The position numbers and the translations under genes were made by a program. From Spirogloea muscicola (taxonomy: Eukaryota > Streptophyta > Zygnematophyceae > Spirogloeales > Spirogloeaceae), in assembly GCA_009602725.1 (NCBI GenBank), contig WELB01000096.1:493479-537500 (forward strand): 44,022 nucleotides of DNA. The letters run 5' to 3'. Positions 10,625 through 28,605 of this stretch are shown here, piece by piece; position 1 is the stretch's first letter; each line of letters opens with the position of its first letter. The notes under the pieces were generated by a model. That model was not told the origin of the DNA. It did no database searches and worked only from the letters and a program-made list of their open reading frames with translations.

Positions 10625-13600
10625 TCATGGCCTCTCCGTGAGGACCTTCTCACTCCACGACAGGAGGATGTCGCGGCCTAGAGCCGGCAGACCTGTCAAA
10701 AGATGCAAAGTACATTAATCTTCCAACAGCAAGAAGAGCAGCTCCAATTGTAATCATGCGGATATCTCTTGAGAGCTGGCCAGCAATGAGACATACACAC
10801 CTTGCACAAGGTCCGTCACGAGGCTGGCGGGCTTGATGTCGTCCTGTACTAGGTTGTAGACACCGGCAAGCTGCATGATAGGGCCGAATGAGCAATCTGC
10901 TTTTAAGACCTGCGCTGATTGCGGGCTAAGCTTATAACACAATACTCCGCGGCCTACGGCTCAGAAACGCGCTTGCGTGTACATTGAACTGAAGCAACAT
11001 CTTAGACGCAAGACTTGATCTTCTCCTCTCAGCTTGGGCCAATCTTCCTTCAAGTGGTCCTTCTCGCAGACTAGCCCGACTGCAGGCAACAACCTTGCTA
11101 TGCTGAACTTGCTAGCCTGCCTATAATCGCACTGATTACAATGACCGCTGGCAACATCTTAGTGCCGTCCTTGCCTCTAACAACAGAAACCAAAGTACCA
11201 ACATATGTTCAAATTCACAGGAGTCAGCATGCTGTTCAAGACCACTTGGCACTGTGAAGCACCTCTCTGAAGTGGAGGCGCGAATCCTCCGTGAAGGCCA
11301 TGAGGAGGCGGCGCCGAAGCCCAGCATCCGTGACCATCACGCGTGCACCGTCCTTGATAGTGTCACTGAGGTCCAGCTTCAAGCCCGGCTTCTTGCCACC
11401 CGCCCGGTCCCTGCAAATGATCCAGGTAATCAGTAATCTGCCCACCTCTTCCAGCCTCTTACACTTGACAGCTTGAGATGCACCGAAAGCGGTTAATGAA
11501 ATTCAAGAAACCACTGGCAACATTTCTGGTCCGCTGCACCGAATTACAAACCTTGTGGCCTCCTCGACAAGCGGGCGCTGCGGCTGCATGGACTTGTTGA
11601 CGATCTGAACCTGCTCCATTGCAAGCTGAATACGATTCTCCAGCCTCTTCCACTGGAAGCAGTTCTCCTTGAACAAGACCTATACATAACACAGAGAGCA
11701 CCAATTAGCTCCCCAATCAGCCAGCCAGTGTACAACCAATTCACTCTGGTCCTATTTGAGATCATTCACAGATTGCTATGAATCTGCCGATAAAATGTCG
11801 AATACCTGCAACAGGCGCTCCCGCAGGGCTGGGTCAGGGTCAGTCAAGAGCCTCTTCGCCACATATGGATATGCAACCTGCACAAGACAAGTAGCTGAGC
11901 AGCTGTCAACATGAAGGTGGTTTTCCTCGCTTCTGGAGGATCCCATGTGCTGACTGCCTGCAGGCTGTAAGGAACTGAAAGTCTAACCTCGAGGAACTTG
12001 AAGTCAGGCTGAAGCGTGAGGCAGATGCCCTCCTGCGTCAGCAGCGACCGGATGACCAGCGAAAAGCGCTCTGGAATGCGGATGGGGTACTGGTACACAA
12101 GCTGATTGAACTTGCCTGCAAAATGGTGGGCACTTTGATGAATCAACAATGTGCACTCAAAAGTGCAATCATAACACATATATGTACATATACTATATTA
12201 ATCAACAAGGCAAGAGCTCGTTGATGAAGATGCCGACCACGCTCATGTTGAGTATTGGATTGAGACTGTAGGAAATGGCCAACGTGAGGTGTGCGAGGAC
12301 ATGCCTGTGACGGTGCGGAAGTTGAAGTCAGCGAGGCCCTTGTCGGTTGAGTTCTGCCAGATGGCCTCCAGGGCAGGGACGATGGGCGTGACGTCTGTGC
12401 CAGGGGCCAGAAATCCAAGCCGCGTGAAGTCGCCCGCCATCTCGCTGTAGTCCTCGTTGACCGCGTGCACGATGGCGTCAATCAGGATCTGCTTGTTGTA
12501 CTGCATGCACATTGCCCACACCGAGCAGGTGGATAAGGTGTTTATCACATGCAAGTTCCAGTAGGTCCAGGACCTCAAGGACTCGGCCTCTCAGACCAAG
12601 ACTCAAAACAAATCACAGCTCCTACTTTTGCTGCTCACGCCCTCAATCCATTGGCGCCACAATATTAACCCAAGCCTTGGTTTGGAACTAGCCACTCATC
12701 TGACCTCATGTCACAATACTCTGCGACACAAGGTGTATGTAGAGGCATCAGTGCAGGAAGCCACTCAAGTATGGCAACTTGGGCCCTCACACTGACCTGA
12801 CTGAGCTCGGCGACGTTGCCAAAGTCAACGTATGCGATACGACCGTCGCGCATGGCAAAGATGTTGCCGGGGTGGGGGTCGCCATGGAAGAGCCCAAACT
12901 CAAGGAGCTGCCGCAGCGCGGCACTCACACCCACGGTGATGAACGCCTTCACGTCAAGGCCCGCGTCTTTGATCGCCTGTGCCCAAGTTTTGCCAAAGAA
13001 AAATGAAGACCAAGACAATATAATGATTGCTGCAATGCTGCCGGAAACTGTCAGCGCAGAATGCACCAGAGGGGTAGCAGATATTGATTGCGAGGAGCTG
13101 CTGCTTGGTCACATGCATCACGAATTGCGCCTAAGTCAGCAGCCTCAGGAGGCCCAAGAAAGACAATTGGGGGCTCCCAGGACCGCACCTGGGGCTCTGT
13201 GCAGCGGATGCCATCAATCCATTCCATGACGAGCACAGTGGGCCCGCTGAGGCCCTTGTAGACGAGGGGGATCTTGACAGTCGGGTCGTTGCGGAAGTTC
13301 TCGTAGAAATCCTCGATATTGCGCGCCTCCTGGAACATGATAAAATAAGAGTCAAGCCATATACTCGTGTTACGTTTTGAACCCCAATCTCGAGTCAGTC
13401 GAGCTACAAACAAATAACAATGAGAGTCAAGGCTTACCCTCATTTTATGTTATGAACCCCAATCTCGAGTTAGTCAAGCTCAAACAATAAACGAGTGTCC
13501 AATATTGCCAGACCATGAAGCTCCGTAGCCAGCAAGGACGGTGAGGGGTCGATGGTGGTAAAATACAACGGTGACGTGACAGCGGCTGCAAAGCAAGCAT

Positions 13601-14877
13601 TGGGATATAGCTGGAGTCATAGGATGGGTCAGGAAGAGGCGGTGGAGAGAAGGAGGAGGAGCGCACCAGCGTGTAGTCCAGCTCCTCGAGCAGCTTCTCG
13701 CCAAACTCGTCGACGATGAGCTCGGCATTGCAGCCGAGCTTGCGCAGCGAGACGCCGTTGAGGAACGAGGCGAGGAGGCGGAAGAGGAGGAGGTCCCGGT
13801 AGATGATCGGCTCGATGCCCGGCCGCTGCACCTTGATGGCCACCTCCTCGCCGGAGCCCCGGAGCGTCGCGCGGTACACCTGCCCGAGGCTGGCGGCAGC
13901 CACTGGCTCCACCGAGATGCGGCTGAACACCGTCTCCAATGGCCGCCCGATCTCCGCCTCGATGATGTCAAAGGCCACCTGCCGGCGGCAGCAAAAGAGC
14001 GGAGGCAAGCACCGTCAGCACCGCCGCCACGGCGAGAGCGCAGCGCAGCAGGCCGCTATGGCCGGAGGCTCTGCCGGGTCGCGGCTCGCCTTGCTCGAGA
14101 AGGCGGGGACGTCGTCCTGGAGCACGCAGAGCTCGTTCATGAAGTCCTCGCGCACGATGTCCGGCCGGTTCGCCAGGACCTGCGGACGCGCCGCCGCTGC
14201 GGCTACTCAGACCACCCAAACACAAGCTCTCAAGCAGAACTTGCTCAATTCCAAGAGTCAGGAGATCCATGAACAAGAAATCAAGCAATCTACTGAATGC
14301 GAGGCAGATCTAATCCACCATAAGTCTTAATGGGTTGCTCGGTCAGCGGGCAGGCGGGCGCCCACCTGGCCGGCCTTGATGAAGGAGGGCCCCAGGCGGC
14401 AGAGGAGGGAGCTGCGCGGCGCGCACGCAGACCATGGCCTCGGAGCGGCCGAGGAGGTAGTCGGCCGAGAGGCCCGCCCAGTACCACCCGAGCGACGCCA
14501 GGATCTCGGCGCCGCGCCCGGCCACCGACAGCGCCGCGCCGGGGAGCTGCATCACGCGCGCGCGCACGCCGCCCGGGCTGTACTTGCGGAAGGGGTTGCA
14601 CACGCCGCGCGCGAGCTCGAGCTCCTCCATGGCGCCGCCGCCCTGCGCCTGCGCCAGCTGCCGCGCAATCGTGGCCTTGGCTGGGGCCCCCGCCGCCGCC
14701 GCCGGCGCGGCCTTGCCAAAGGGGGGCAGGCCNACAACCGCCAGGGTTGCGAGCAGCATGAGCACAGCACAGGTAGAAAGTGGAGGGAGGCTGCTGCTGC
14801 TGCATGATGCTCGACAAACTTGCAGCCTCTTGGGGTTCAGGGGACCTGAGGCTACTCTTAAGACCACTCCCCTGTGA

Positions 14878-14891
<14 letters not shown>
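10625..14891 (-). CDS. ABC1K: Plastid ABC1-like atypical kinase (ABC1K, UbiB/ADCK family), 12 exons
   Basis: Exons (minus strand): 14366-14891, 14090-14179, 13667-13978, 13189-13329, 12797-12976, 12305-12500, 11988-12115, 11806-11877, 11552-11679, 11263-11410, 10801-10909 and 10625-10692, about 700 residues. From exon 2 on, all phases agree. The protein carries the ABC1 signature: RLGPSFIKAGQ (KxGQ motif), NRPDIVREDFMNELCVLQD, AASLGQVYRA (the Ala/Gln-rich loop replacing the normal glycine loop), VAIKVQRPG with the catalytic lysine, FHGDPHPGNIF and VDFGN. In plants such kinases sit on plastoglobules and adjust prenyl-lipid (tocopherol, plastoquinone) metabolism. The C-terminal text resembles plant ABC1K3 most, from memory. 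Oddities: exon 1 contains an N (14733) and an apparent frame slip near 14,405-14,415, and two introns start with GC (after FSSK and after RTVTG). ATG 14891 is tentative. Confidence 0.93.
13378..13491. repeat. Imperfect tandem repeat in ABC1K intron 3
   Basis: Two units about 74 bp apart, 13378-13418 and 13452-13491, share the text GAACCCCAATCTCGAGT and a following A-rich part. They lie wholly inside the intron (13,330-13,666) and look like a local duplication. Confidence 0.6.
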
Positions 14892-19887
<4,996 letters not shown>

Positions 19888-20195
19888 CTGTGTCTTAACG
19901 CCCCACTAAATTTTGATGACAAGTGCTTATTGGGACGATACAACCACTTGCCTCGGCAAGCTCGGTAGCTTTTGAAGCTTTAGAACCTGTGCTCTTTGAG
20001 CAAAAATAGGTCTGAACCTGGCTCTCTAGAGGCTCGCATGAGAAAAGGCTCTTTTAGCTCTCGATGAGCTGCTGTAGGCTTATCGATGGGAGTTAAGAAA
20101 AAGCCCATCATTCTTTAGGGGCAGAAGGGGCTTGTAGGAAAATTGGTGCAATTGTGGACAATCTAGGTGTAACGTTGAATTTACAACAAGTCCCT
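19888..20195. other. Intergenic between convergent PDS and RPN2
   Basis: About 310 bp shared by two convergent 3' ends. It is AT-richer, and I see no coding segment, repeat or RNA gene. Confidence 0.5.
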
Positions 20196-23100
20196 CTATG
20201 TGCTCTTGAGCTTCACGGAAGAGTCCGCAAGATATGAAAGGATGCGGAAACCTGCTGCAGAAGTGAATAGACCCAGTGGGAGGAGCAGCTTCAAGGTTGT
20301 AAACAGCCCCACCTGCACCAACAGCTGTGAGCAATCAAATTACTGTCCACATAAGAAGGTGTTTCTGTGTTACCTGCACAGTGGTGAGTGAGCATTGGTA
20401 TTTTACAAGCAGTGCTGTTCACATGTACAGAAATGACTGCAGAAGTCTTTTCACAATTTAGTGTGAAGGAAGGCAAACAATAATGCGGAGCAGTGCAGCC
20501 TTGACTACAGTAAAGCCTTTCTGCCACAGCTTCACGGTGTACTTACCTTAACCCAGAATGCAATGTAGAGAAGCAATGTTGCCGCGATGCCAGCATGAAA
20601 GAGCACCGCACTCACAGAGGGCCCTCCCTCATTTGGGAACAAAGCCACGTTAATGCCTAAAGCCCGCAGCTGGAAGCAAAACGAAGTGCCCAAGTGTTAC
20701 AGATGCAGTGGCACCATGCACTTCGCATCATTATCTTCATGACTTTACATGCTCCGTTGCGAAACTTAGTAAAAAGATGGTGGGTCTGTTGAGCAACACC
20801 TGCTGGCTAGACTGAAGCTGGTGAGATGGTACTTACCCCGCCAAGCAAGCCCACGAGTGGGACAAGAGTGAGTATCATAAAGACGTAGGAAACAACAAGT
20901 GGAGGCCTCTTCTCAGGCACTCGGAAGATGTGGCTGATTTCTGCCTTGGGCCCGTAACGCTGCTTCAGATCTGTCACACGAGCAGGAGGCTTTGCGGAAC
21001 CATCTGGAGGTGCTGGTAGGTCAAGCGACAGGACCGCAAGGGGCCACGTGAAAGGATTGTCCTACAAGGCAATGAGGAGCAGAGCTTAGTACGTCTTACG
21101 CGGAAGTGATCATGGCCATCCCGAAGACAGGCTGAGGTTTGAGGATTTGGTTGATGATTTTGCGTCTCCATGGGCAACGTGTGAGTATGAGTACTGCCAA
21201 CTGGGGCAGTTAGTGCATAAGATATTGACGTTCCACCCCCTCCCTGACAGTCCACAGATGACCTGAAGGAGTCAGCAGCAGCTCTTACCATAGCATTATC
21301 GCCAACGTGTAGCTCAAGCGTGTAATCACCAGAGAGATGGTACAGGCTTTTCATGAGTTCCAAAAAGTCCTACACAGCATGCAAGCAAAAGGCTTACCAC
21401 AGATATACCGCAGATCTTGTCTTGCTAATTACATCATCGAGGACACTTGCTTCATTTGTGCATGAAGCAAGCCTGTAAAAGGGGGGCTGCAGAGTCCTAA
21501 GTGCACCAGTTGGAAGCCAAATGTGCCCTGCTCTTGATTGAAGCCGAGGAGATATAGATGGGATGTCCCACTTGTGTGCTCCAGCTTAATGAAGGCCTGC
21601 ATTCGACCAACAGATATGCTTGAAGGACTTGCAAGATCTGGCTTTTCACAAAAGCTATACTGTCAAAAAGCAAGTAAGTATATGGACATGCACACAAATG
21701 TATGTGCATGAAGAGGTACAAGTAGAGGATGTTTGAGGAGACGAGACCTGCTGAGGAATGAAGGGCTGCTCGTCTGGCCCAGTGAGCTTCACGGAGAAGT
21801 GCAACTTCTGTAAGTGTGTGGCAGAGATGCTCACTGGTGTGGACTTGCCATACTCCAGTCTGACAGTGACATGTAAGAAGAGAAGGTGAGGCAAGGCTAG
21901 TCAAGTATGTAAGGTGATAGTGGACAGACGAGCACTCAATACCCTCCATTTCGCCATAAGAAAATCATTCTGCTCAGAGGGGTCTAATCATGACCTTACT
22001 GCAATACCCAATACTATCTACAGGGCAGTATATAGTCCAGCTTGCAGGTGACACAGTGAGCTTACACGTTCTCCATGTTGACAGACCCATCACTGTCCAG
22101 CAGAACCAGCTTCGCATCGGATGCAGCCACGGCCCCCGTCACCATCACAGTCTCCGATACCGTGCCAGCATAGAACTTGCTGTGCTCATTGCTAGCTGGC
22201 GCTACCTGCAATTGCATGGTCATGTGTGGTTGTGTATGTCTACGCAGAAGTGCTCACCAAGTAGCCCTTTCACCAAAGTTCCAGAGAGTGTTATCCATAC
22301 CCCTTCTCACCATGCTTTCAGGAGCGTCTGAAGCAGATTCTCTTTGTCTAGAAGCTTGTGACGCACCTCAAATTTGAGCAAGTACTTTCCAAGTATTGTC
22401 CCCTTCTTGGGGAATTCCCCAAGAAAGACCGTCGGTTCTTGTAAGCCAGGGACAAAGTCCTGCGATTTGACAAAGCATGCAAAAGATGTTGATGACAATT
22501 CCTTGTATGTGTAGTCAGGGAGAGCATGATGTCAAAGAAAGACTTAGCACCAAAATCATTGAAAGCATTCATTCTGCCAATAAATACCTCGCTGACGGAC
22601 GCCGTCTTTCCACTTGGGAGCGGCTTTATCCCAAACAGCTTAACATTGTGCAAAGGAACTTTCAAACCGAGCGCGTTAGTGACCGATACCTGTGGAGGGC
22701 AATCACTGAGGAGGTGAGCAGCCGAGCTCAAGGACCATCATGGCTGGACATACATTTCTGAAGTACAGATGACATCGTTGTCAGCTGTGCTTGTCCACGT
22801 AAGAAAGGAAAGCTCACCTTGAGTCTACCGGTAGTGATTGACACACTGGGTGGCACTGTTACAAGCACAGGTACGGTAATACTGCAGAGACCAAGCAGAC
22901 CACAGGAGGAGCTTCAGCTCTCCACGGTGTTCTGCTGAGCACTACAAGCCAAATAGGACCTGGGGTGACTGACATCATCGCATGCAAGCACTGAGTGCGA
23001 CAATAGCCAGGTGAGGAGGACACCAGCCTCAAGCTACCACGAACTGCCAATGAGGTGCAGGCGTGCCTGTTCTCGCTGAGAGTCCCCAATGCTTCAATCA

Positions 23101-25699
23101 TGTACAGACACTCCTTGGCTCCTGTAGGGAAGCCCAAGCTGCGAAAGTACTCTGCTATTCCGAGAATCTTCTTTGGTTCTACCTGTCAATTGTAAGCAAT
23201 GTCACTTGTGAGTTGCCAGTGGAGACATTGAGAGCTGGGTGACAAACAGAGCAGCACCTAGAGGCTCTTTACTTACACAGTGAGTGAGAGTTGGTAAGGC
23301 AAGCACAAAACTACCTGCGGCAGACAGAGGAGAGACATCTAGAGGAGCAGAGGAGGTATGCATGCAGCATTCCAGGTACAAGACATGCAGCCCTAGCCCA
23401 CAGCGCACCGTCGGAACATGAGAGTAGTATGTAGCCAATTGTATGTAAGACATGAGGACAACCGACGTCGCAAACATCTCACCATCCGGGTCATCAAAGT
23501 AAACCTCCCCATCCTCTATCAGTTGAGTGCAAACACGCATTTGTTCAGATAGGGTATCAACAATACGCACTTGGCTATAGATCTGAGCTACTAAGCTGAG
23601 CGCAGACCCTGACGCCTAGCCTGAGGCTCTGAGGCACTGCTGATGAGTCAGAGCAATGATGGAGGCTTGAGCATACCACTTGATGATGTTGAAGCAAATG
23701 CCGTGGTGATGGCCTCTTTGAAGAATTCCAACTGCAAGCATTTGCGGCCACAGTTATGCAGAGAGCCTCCTGTTTGAGCGGCGGTGGCAAATTGACACCA
23801 ATGCCGTGCAATATTGCTGCCGCAGTCACCTCAGGGACATTGAAAGTGCCCAGACGACCACATGAGGTGAAAGCTTGGAGAGCCCATCCTGCAAGCAGAA
23901 CCGATGGCGTTGAAGCCACAGAGCTTATTTTGCAGGAAGAAAGCCTAGTCTCAAGGTCTCATGAAGAATGCCATTTACTACCACTCAAATTCACAGAACG
24001 GAGCTCTTGGGAAGTCAGCGGACCTGCTTTAAGCAGAGTTGGCGTCGAGTCAGATGCAGACATCTTCCAAGTGCCGCCATTTGCAGCAAGAGCCTGCCAC
24101 ATCCTGCACCTGATTCAGGTTACTATCTTCTCCTCTACGTTTTTAAGAGCTTTTGCTCTTGCTCATCTTCCACTGGCCTTTAGATCAAGACATACACGGC
24201 CACCGTGTTCAACCAGAACCTAGTCTTGTCAGAATTACCTTCAATTTCTTGGGAACTGACTTGATAAGAGCATCATCAACTTCTACTTTCCTCAGCATGA
24301 AGTCCTGCACACAGTGCATGCTAGTCAATGACACTCTTCGATAGACTCATGACCATGGCAAAAGATCAACCTCTATATAGCACAAAGCAAAAGCACTGCA
24401 GCATCGCAGCATCCAGTTTGTTACTGGCCCTCAGGACAAAGCATTGACTGAGGTCTTCAGTGCTGTGGTCAGCTCCGATTAGCGTATATAGATTGCTTCA
24501 TCACAGGGCCAGCAACAACATCCCATATCCCTTCCCTCGATGTCCAGCAATGCGGCGACCCAGGTAACAACTACAAAACCTTGCTGGGTTTGGAAATCTC
24601 TGACCAACAGCCCCCTCTCATAGAAGCAGTAACCCCTCTCCCCTCTCAAACATGCAGTAAAATCTACTCAGTCATGCTCCAGGTTGCTCTAATGTGCTTA
24701 CCTTCATCGTACACAGCCCATTTAGTGAGTGCATCAAAGGTATAAGATCGTCAGAGGACTTGATTGTGTCGAGGAAAATGGGCAAAACTTTCTGTAGAAG
24801 CCAGACTGCACGTAAGTTAGTTGGACCTACCCAGCATGCCCTCAAGCGGCAACCTGCCACAGCATCTGGCCACAGATGATGGGGAATAGTATGCATCCCC
24901 TCCTTGGCACACAGCACAATAGCTTTGACCAATGTACTTGAGCAGATTCGGGCTTGGACTGGTTTGAGGTTGCCATTGAGGCATTCAGTCGTGAATGTAC
25001 TTATGACAGATTCGGGCTTGGACGGGTTCGAGGTTGCCGTCATTAACTAACTAGGTTCCTATTGAAGCGCTCGGTCTCCTGAAGTGAGATCACAGGCAGC
25101 AGGTCCCTGTGTGGCCCTGAACGCTGTGAATGCCTGACAGACTGCGTACCTCAGCAATATCCTTAGCACCGCTGCAGCGCAGGATGGCTGCTGTTCCCAA
25201 GGCAAAGTACGCCGAAGCTGCATCAGGAGTGTCCGCCCCTTCAGCGAAGGAGCACGTGTCCGGATTCGAGGGGCCGGAGCCGAGAATGGCAATTGCTTGC
25301 ACAGCCTGGTAAGTTGCCTTCAAGCTGCGGAAGTGAGATGAGCGAGGCCCCAGTCAGGCGAACGAGCTCAAGGACAGAGCCAGAGGACGCTTGCATTGCC
25401 ATTATTACATTGCCGTCGATGCGACGCACGCCCGTCGACCTCCGTGATCTGAAGTGGTGCGTCAAGCTGGGGCAGGTGAAAATGAGAGCAATATGACCAT
25501 TCACCTGCCGTAAGAGCCGTTCTTCTTGACGGTGTACAGCTTCTTCAGCTCCCGCTTGACGTCCGCGTCGCCTAGGAGGAGCGGCTCGCCGCAGCCGACG
25601 GCGGCGAGGCTGAGGAGCGCGGCCAGCGCCAAGAGGCAGGCGGCCCGCCAGCCTGCGCGCAGCGAGGGCAGGCAGCCGCGGCCTGAGCTCGGCCGCCAT
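20196..25699 (-). CDS. RPN2: Ribophorin II / oligosaccharyltransferase subunit RPN2 (plant HAP6 type), 20 exons
   Basis: This non-catalytic subunit of the endoplasmic reticulum oligosaccharyltransferase supports N-glycosylation of nascent proteins. Exons (minus strand): about 25505-25699, 25150-25324, 24702-24791, 24239-24304, 24024-24093, 23830-23888, 23677-23731, 23483-23569, 23277-23314, 23038-23182, 22818-22855, 22588-22689, 22367-22459, 22066-22205, 21748-21859, 21507-21596, 21289-21369, 20837-21061, 20547-20669 and 20196-20312. All phases agree, giving about 700 residues as in plants. The N-terminus has a signal peptide (AACLLALAALLSLAAVGCGE). The C-terminus is diagnostic: PKAEISHIFRVPEKRPP, then three membrane segments (SYVFMILTLVPLVGLLGG, AVLFHAGIAATLLLYIAFW, LFTTLKLLLPLGLFTSAAG). 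ATG 25699 is not in frame with the signal peptide, so a base seems lost or gained in this GC-rich first exon. Confidence 0.93.
24941..25046. repeat. Direct repeat in RPN2 intron
   Basis: About 40 bp beginning AGATTCGGGCTTGGAC occurs twice, near 24,942 and 25,010, separated by a short spacer within the intron 24,792-25,149. The units differ by a few bases. Confidence 0.65.
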
Positions 25700-25875
25700 G
25701 GCGCGCGAGCCTCGCTGACGACGCGCAGGCGTTACGAGGGAGGCAAGCAGCCGGAGGCGCTGCCGGCGTTGGCTGCGGCGGGGCTGAGCTGCCGCACGCA
25801 CGTCGAGGGGCCGCGGGCGCCATGGCGGGGGGGGACCCTTGGCCGGGCCTTGCTGCGACGAGGCTGAAGCGCTTC

Positions 25876-25907
25876 GATGCGGCGGCGGCGGCGGCGGCGG
25901 CGGCAGC
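25876..25907. repeat. (GGC)n microsatellite upstream of RPN2
   Basis: A run of about eight GGC units sits just 5' of the RPN2 coding start. It could be 5' UTR or promoter sequence. Confidence 0.8.
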
Positions 25908-26119
25908 ACTGGCCAGGGGGGCCGGATATGTTAGGTCCTAACCGAGCTCCATAACAGTGTGTCAAGCCCGCGCAACGGCCCCGTCACGGCCGTCATCGGA
26001 CGGCAGTCATGGCACCGTCACGCTCTGCACCTGTCGGCGCTAACGGCATACAATCTCATTACGGCAGCCCCGTTAGCCGGCCCGCACGGCGACTGTGGAT
26101 GCATCGGGTGGTACACGCA

Positions 26120-26280
26120 AGCGCGGCCAGATTAACTGGTGGGTTGTAGGGCTCAGGCGATCTGGCCATATCATGTCAAACTCTAGGCATTGGGCAAGCA
26201 GTTTGCACACGTGACCATCCCTGCCAAGCCTTTCCAGGCCTTTCCAGGCCATTTATTCTAGCCAGAAACTAGGAGATGTA
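26120..26280. repeat. Degenerate hairpin-element relic and short repeats at the island edge
   Basis: At 26,124-26,147 the plus strand carries GCGCGGCCAGATTAACTGGT. It is the reverse complement of the tail that follows the hairpin at 28,283 and the same orientation as the insert at 32,002. A 10-base unit, GCCTTTCCAG, is repeated near 26,228. I see no gene between 25,910 and this point. Confidence 0.5.
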
Positions 26281-28115
26281 AAGGATTGTGCTTTCAAGCT
26301 CCTTTGAGCTTTGTCCATTCATGTTTGGGCTGGGCTTTGATAGCCATTGCCCATCTTTAAGAAATCTTCAAGAGAGCTCTCTTCTTTCCGCCGGCCTGTG
26401 TACTACTTTGACAACACGAAGCGATGCTTCACTTCGCATAGGCACAGTATGGTGGTAGCCAGCGTGCCTGGCCTTCCTCTGGCAGCCCCAAGCCAACCCC
26501 TTGGCACTCCGAACGGGCCCGTCGCCTAGCTGCAGCAACGTGCACACACCATGGCGGCTCCTTCTTCACGCACTCCTCCAGGCTGTTTGCTCTCTGGCTG
26601 TCTTACAGTGGTCTACAAGCACAAGCACAGCGAAGCTGCTCGCACCGATTGTTGGCCTTCTTTCCAACCTTCAGCCCCTTGGACCTTGTGGTGCCTTACC
26701 GCCCGACGTTGGTGGCCATTCACTGCCTTTGCCACCCCGGTGGAGCCACTCTCCTAGCCCTCTCCTCCTTCAAACACCATCTCCCTTCCCTCTACTCCTC
26801 TATTGAGCTTGCAATTGTACCCCCACTACCATAATTTTGTAGACTAGCCCTCTTATGTGTGTTTGATCGGGCAGGAGCGGGAGAGCTGGGGAATTGGTAT
26901 TGGTGGTCTTGAAGTCGGAGTACGTACATGCCGCTTCTTGTAGCCTACAATGGCCGTCCACAGCAAGGGTCAGCGCTACATCTTGGAGTCTGCAGGTACA
27001 CTTGACTGCTGGTAGCCCTTGGCACCATGCATGGCGGCAGTCGCCTTGCACCATTCGCAAGGGAAGTCACTTGCTGCATTCTGTCAGCATGCGAAGAACT
27101 TGCCGCCTGCACAACACTGTCATTGTTCTCCGCCGCGTGGCAACGGCCGCTCAAAATGCGACTCGTTGCAGTGGGGGTCGAGCCACTCGCCGCCCAGCGG
27201 CGCCTGCTGCTGCTTGCCCTCGTCGGCGACGTCGTCGACGCCCATGAGCTCGCGCAGCATGCCAATCGTGTCCTCCCGGCCCCGCCCTTTGTTGAGCGCT
27301 GCTTCCGGCCTCCCCTCAAGCCGCTGCTTCCGGCTCTTTGACTTCCCGGCGCCGAGACCTGCAAGCTGCTCCCCGCCGCCCTCGTACTTGGGAAGGGGAG
27401 CTGGTCTCGCGTCCTCAGATGGAAGCGGTTGCGCGTCCAATGTGCGCAAGCTGGGCGCCTCGAAGCCCTCCGCGTCTTCTCCGTCGCGACCAGCCCGCAA
27501 GCAGCAAGCCTCGTGTCAGATGGTGTCGTCAATGCCAGCAGCGTGGAAGTCAGCCAGGCCGCTGTGGAAGTCTTTGCCAGAGCGAGGGCGCAGACACGGC
27601 GTGGGGCAACGGATGACCATGTCGCCCACCCCAGCTGTCGATTGCAGCCGCCGCCTTCATGCGCCACGGGGTCGCCGCCACGGGCAGGGCGGCGCGTCTC
27701 GTGATGCCGCCACCACGGCGCGCTGCTGCAGCCGATGCAGCCAGGCGATGGCCCACCTAGCACTCTTTGTGGTCCTCCTTTGAGGAAATTTTCGTGTATT
27801 TAATCTAACCAAGGTCAAAGGCCTACGTACAAAGGCAAGCACTTCTAACGACGTACATCACCGCGGCAGATTGATCTGCTCAGTGCACGAGGGTGATGTA
27901 CGTCGGCAGTGCACGAGGGTGATCACTGAGCAGATTGATCTGCTCAGCGGCAGATTGACCTGCTCAGTAACCACGGGTCAATACATAAAGGTCGCTAATC
28001 GATGCCTGAAAACCAGATGGCAGATTCGAAGCCCTTCTGCCACCAACTAACAAACAACAGCGCTTCCATCAACTAGAGCTCGCCCAGCTGTCTGGTGCAA
28101 AGCATTAGCCTGAAG
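26281..28115. repeat. 1.85 kb duplicated block, copy A
   Basis: The block runs from AAGGATTGTGCTTTC to GCAAAGCATTAGCCTGA and recurs at 30,143-32,095 at roughly 95 percent identity by eye. It contains a CTCAG/CTGAG palindromic cluster at 27,865-27,990, present here in an expanded form with two extra GTGATGTACGTC-type units. On the minus strand, about 27,123-27,500, an open frame reads KSKSRKQRLEG, IGMLRELMGVDDVADEGKQQ and GEWLDPHCNESHFE and looks protein-like, but I do not recognise it. No transposase, reverse transcriptase or long terminal repeat is visible. Copy A has empty sites at 26,797-26,805 and 28,082-28,087 where copy B carries hairpin insertions. Confidence 0.75.
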
Positions 28116-28605
28116 AAGAAGGGCTCGCCCATTGAGGATAGGGGCTGGAAAAGCGAGCCCCAAAAAAAAGAACGACAATAAGAGAAGGGGGCCAGGGGAA
28201 GCGCTAAGGGAAACAAGCACAGCAAGAAATTAAGCAGCTACAAAGCACTTAGTAACCCCTGCACTCAGTAACCCCTGTCCATTCTTTTGGGCTGGCCTCT
28301 CCCAGCCACCAGTTAATCTGGCCGCGCTTGCTGCTAAGCAGCCTCGGGTCAGAGAAGCTGGGCTCCTGGAAGCGGGTCCCCTGGCCAGAGCCTGAGCACG
28401 CTGCGAACAGCTTTTGGTCCATCGTCCCCCGTCCCCTTCCGATAAGAAGAAGTGGCTCTCCCAATGGGGGCAAGGGCTGTGAAAAGCCAGCCCGAAATGA
28501 ATTGACAAAGGTTCGAAAGGAGCCGAATGACGGATGGGCCTAAAGCGCTAAGCAGCTACGAAGGGGCCTCAAGATGCTATGTCAGAACGGGGGAGGATGG
28601 ACCAC
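28116..28605. repeat. Cluster of hairpin 3'-end elements, both orientations
   Basis: No gene is seen. Three GGGCTGG elements lie here: minus at about 28,125-28,155 (with CTATCCTCAATGGGCGAGC after it), plus at 28,283-28,325 (GGGCTGGCCTCTCCCAGCC, then ACCAGTTAATCTGGCC), and minus at 28,487-28,503. The last is the 3' UTR hairpin of the minus-strand tail copy that ends at 28,606. Confidence 0.65.

Noticed and set aside
24941-25046. Direct repeat in an RPN2 intron as a transposon target duplication
   Set aside because: At about 40 bp the units are too long for a target duplication, and the spacer holds no element.
26945-27763. 272-codon minus-strand open frame in block A
   Set aside because: The text is repetitive in Arg, Ala and Ser, and its counterpart in block B is broken. 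The shorter minus frame at 27,123-27,500 looks more protein-like.
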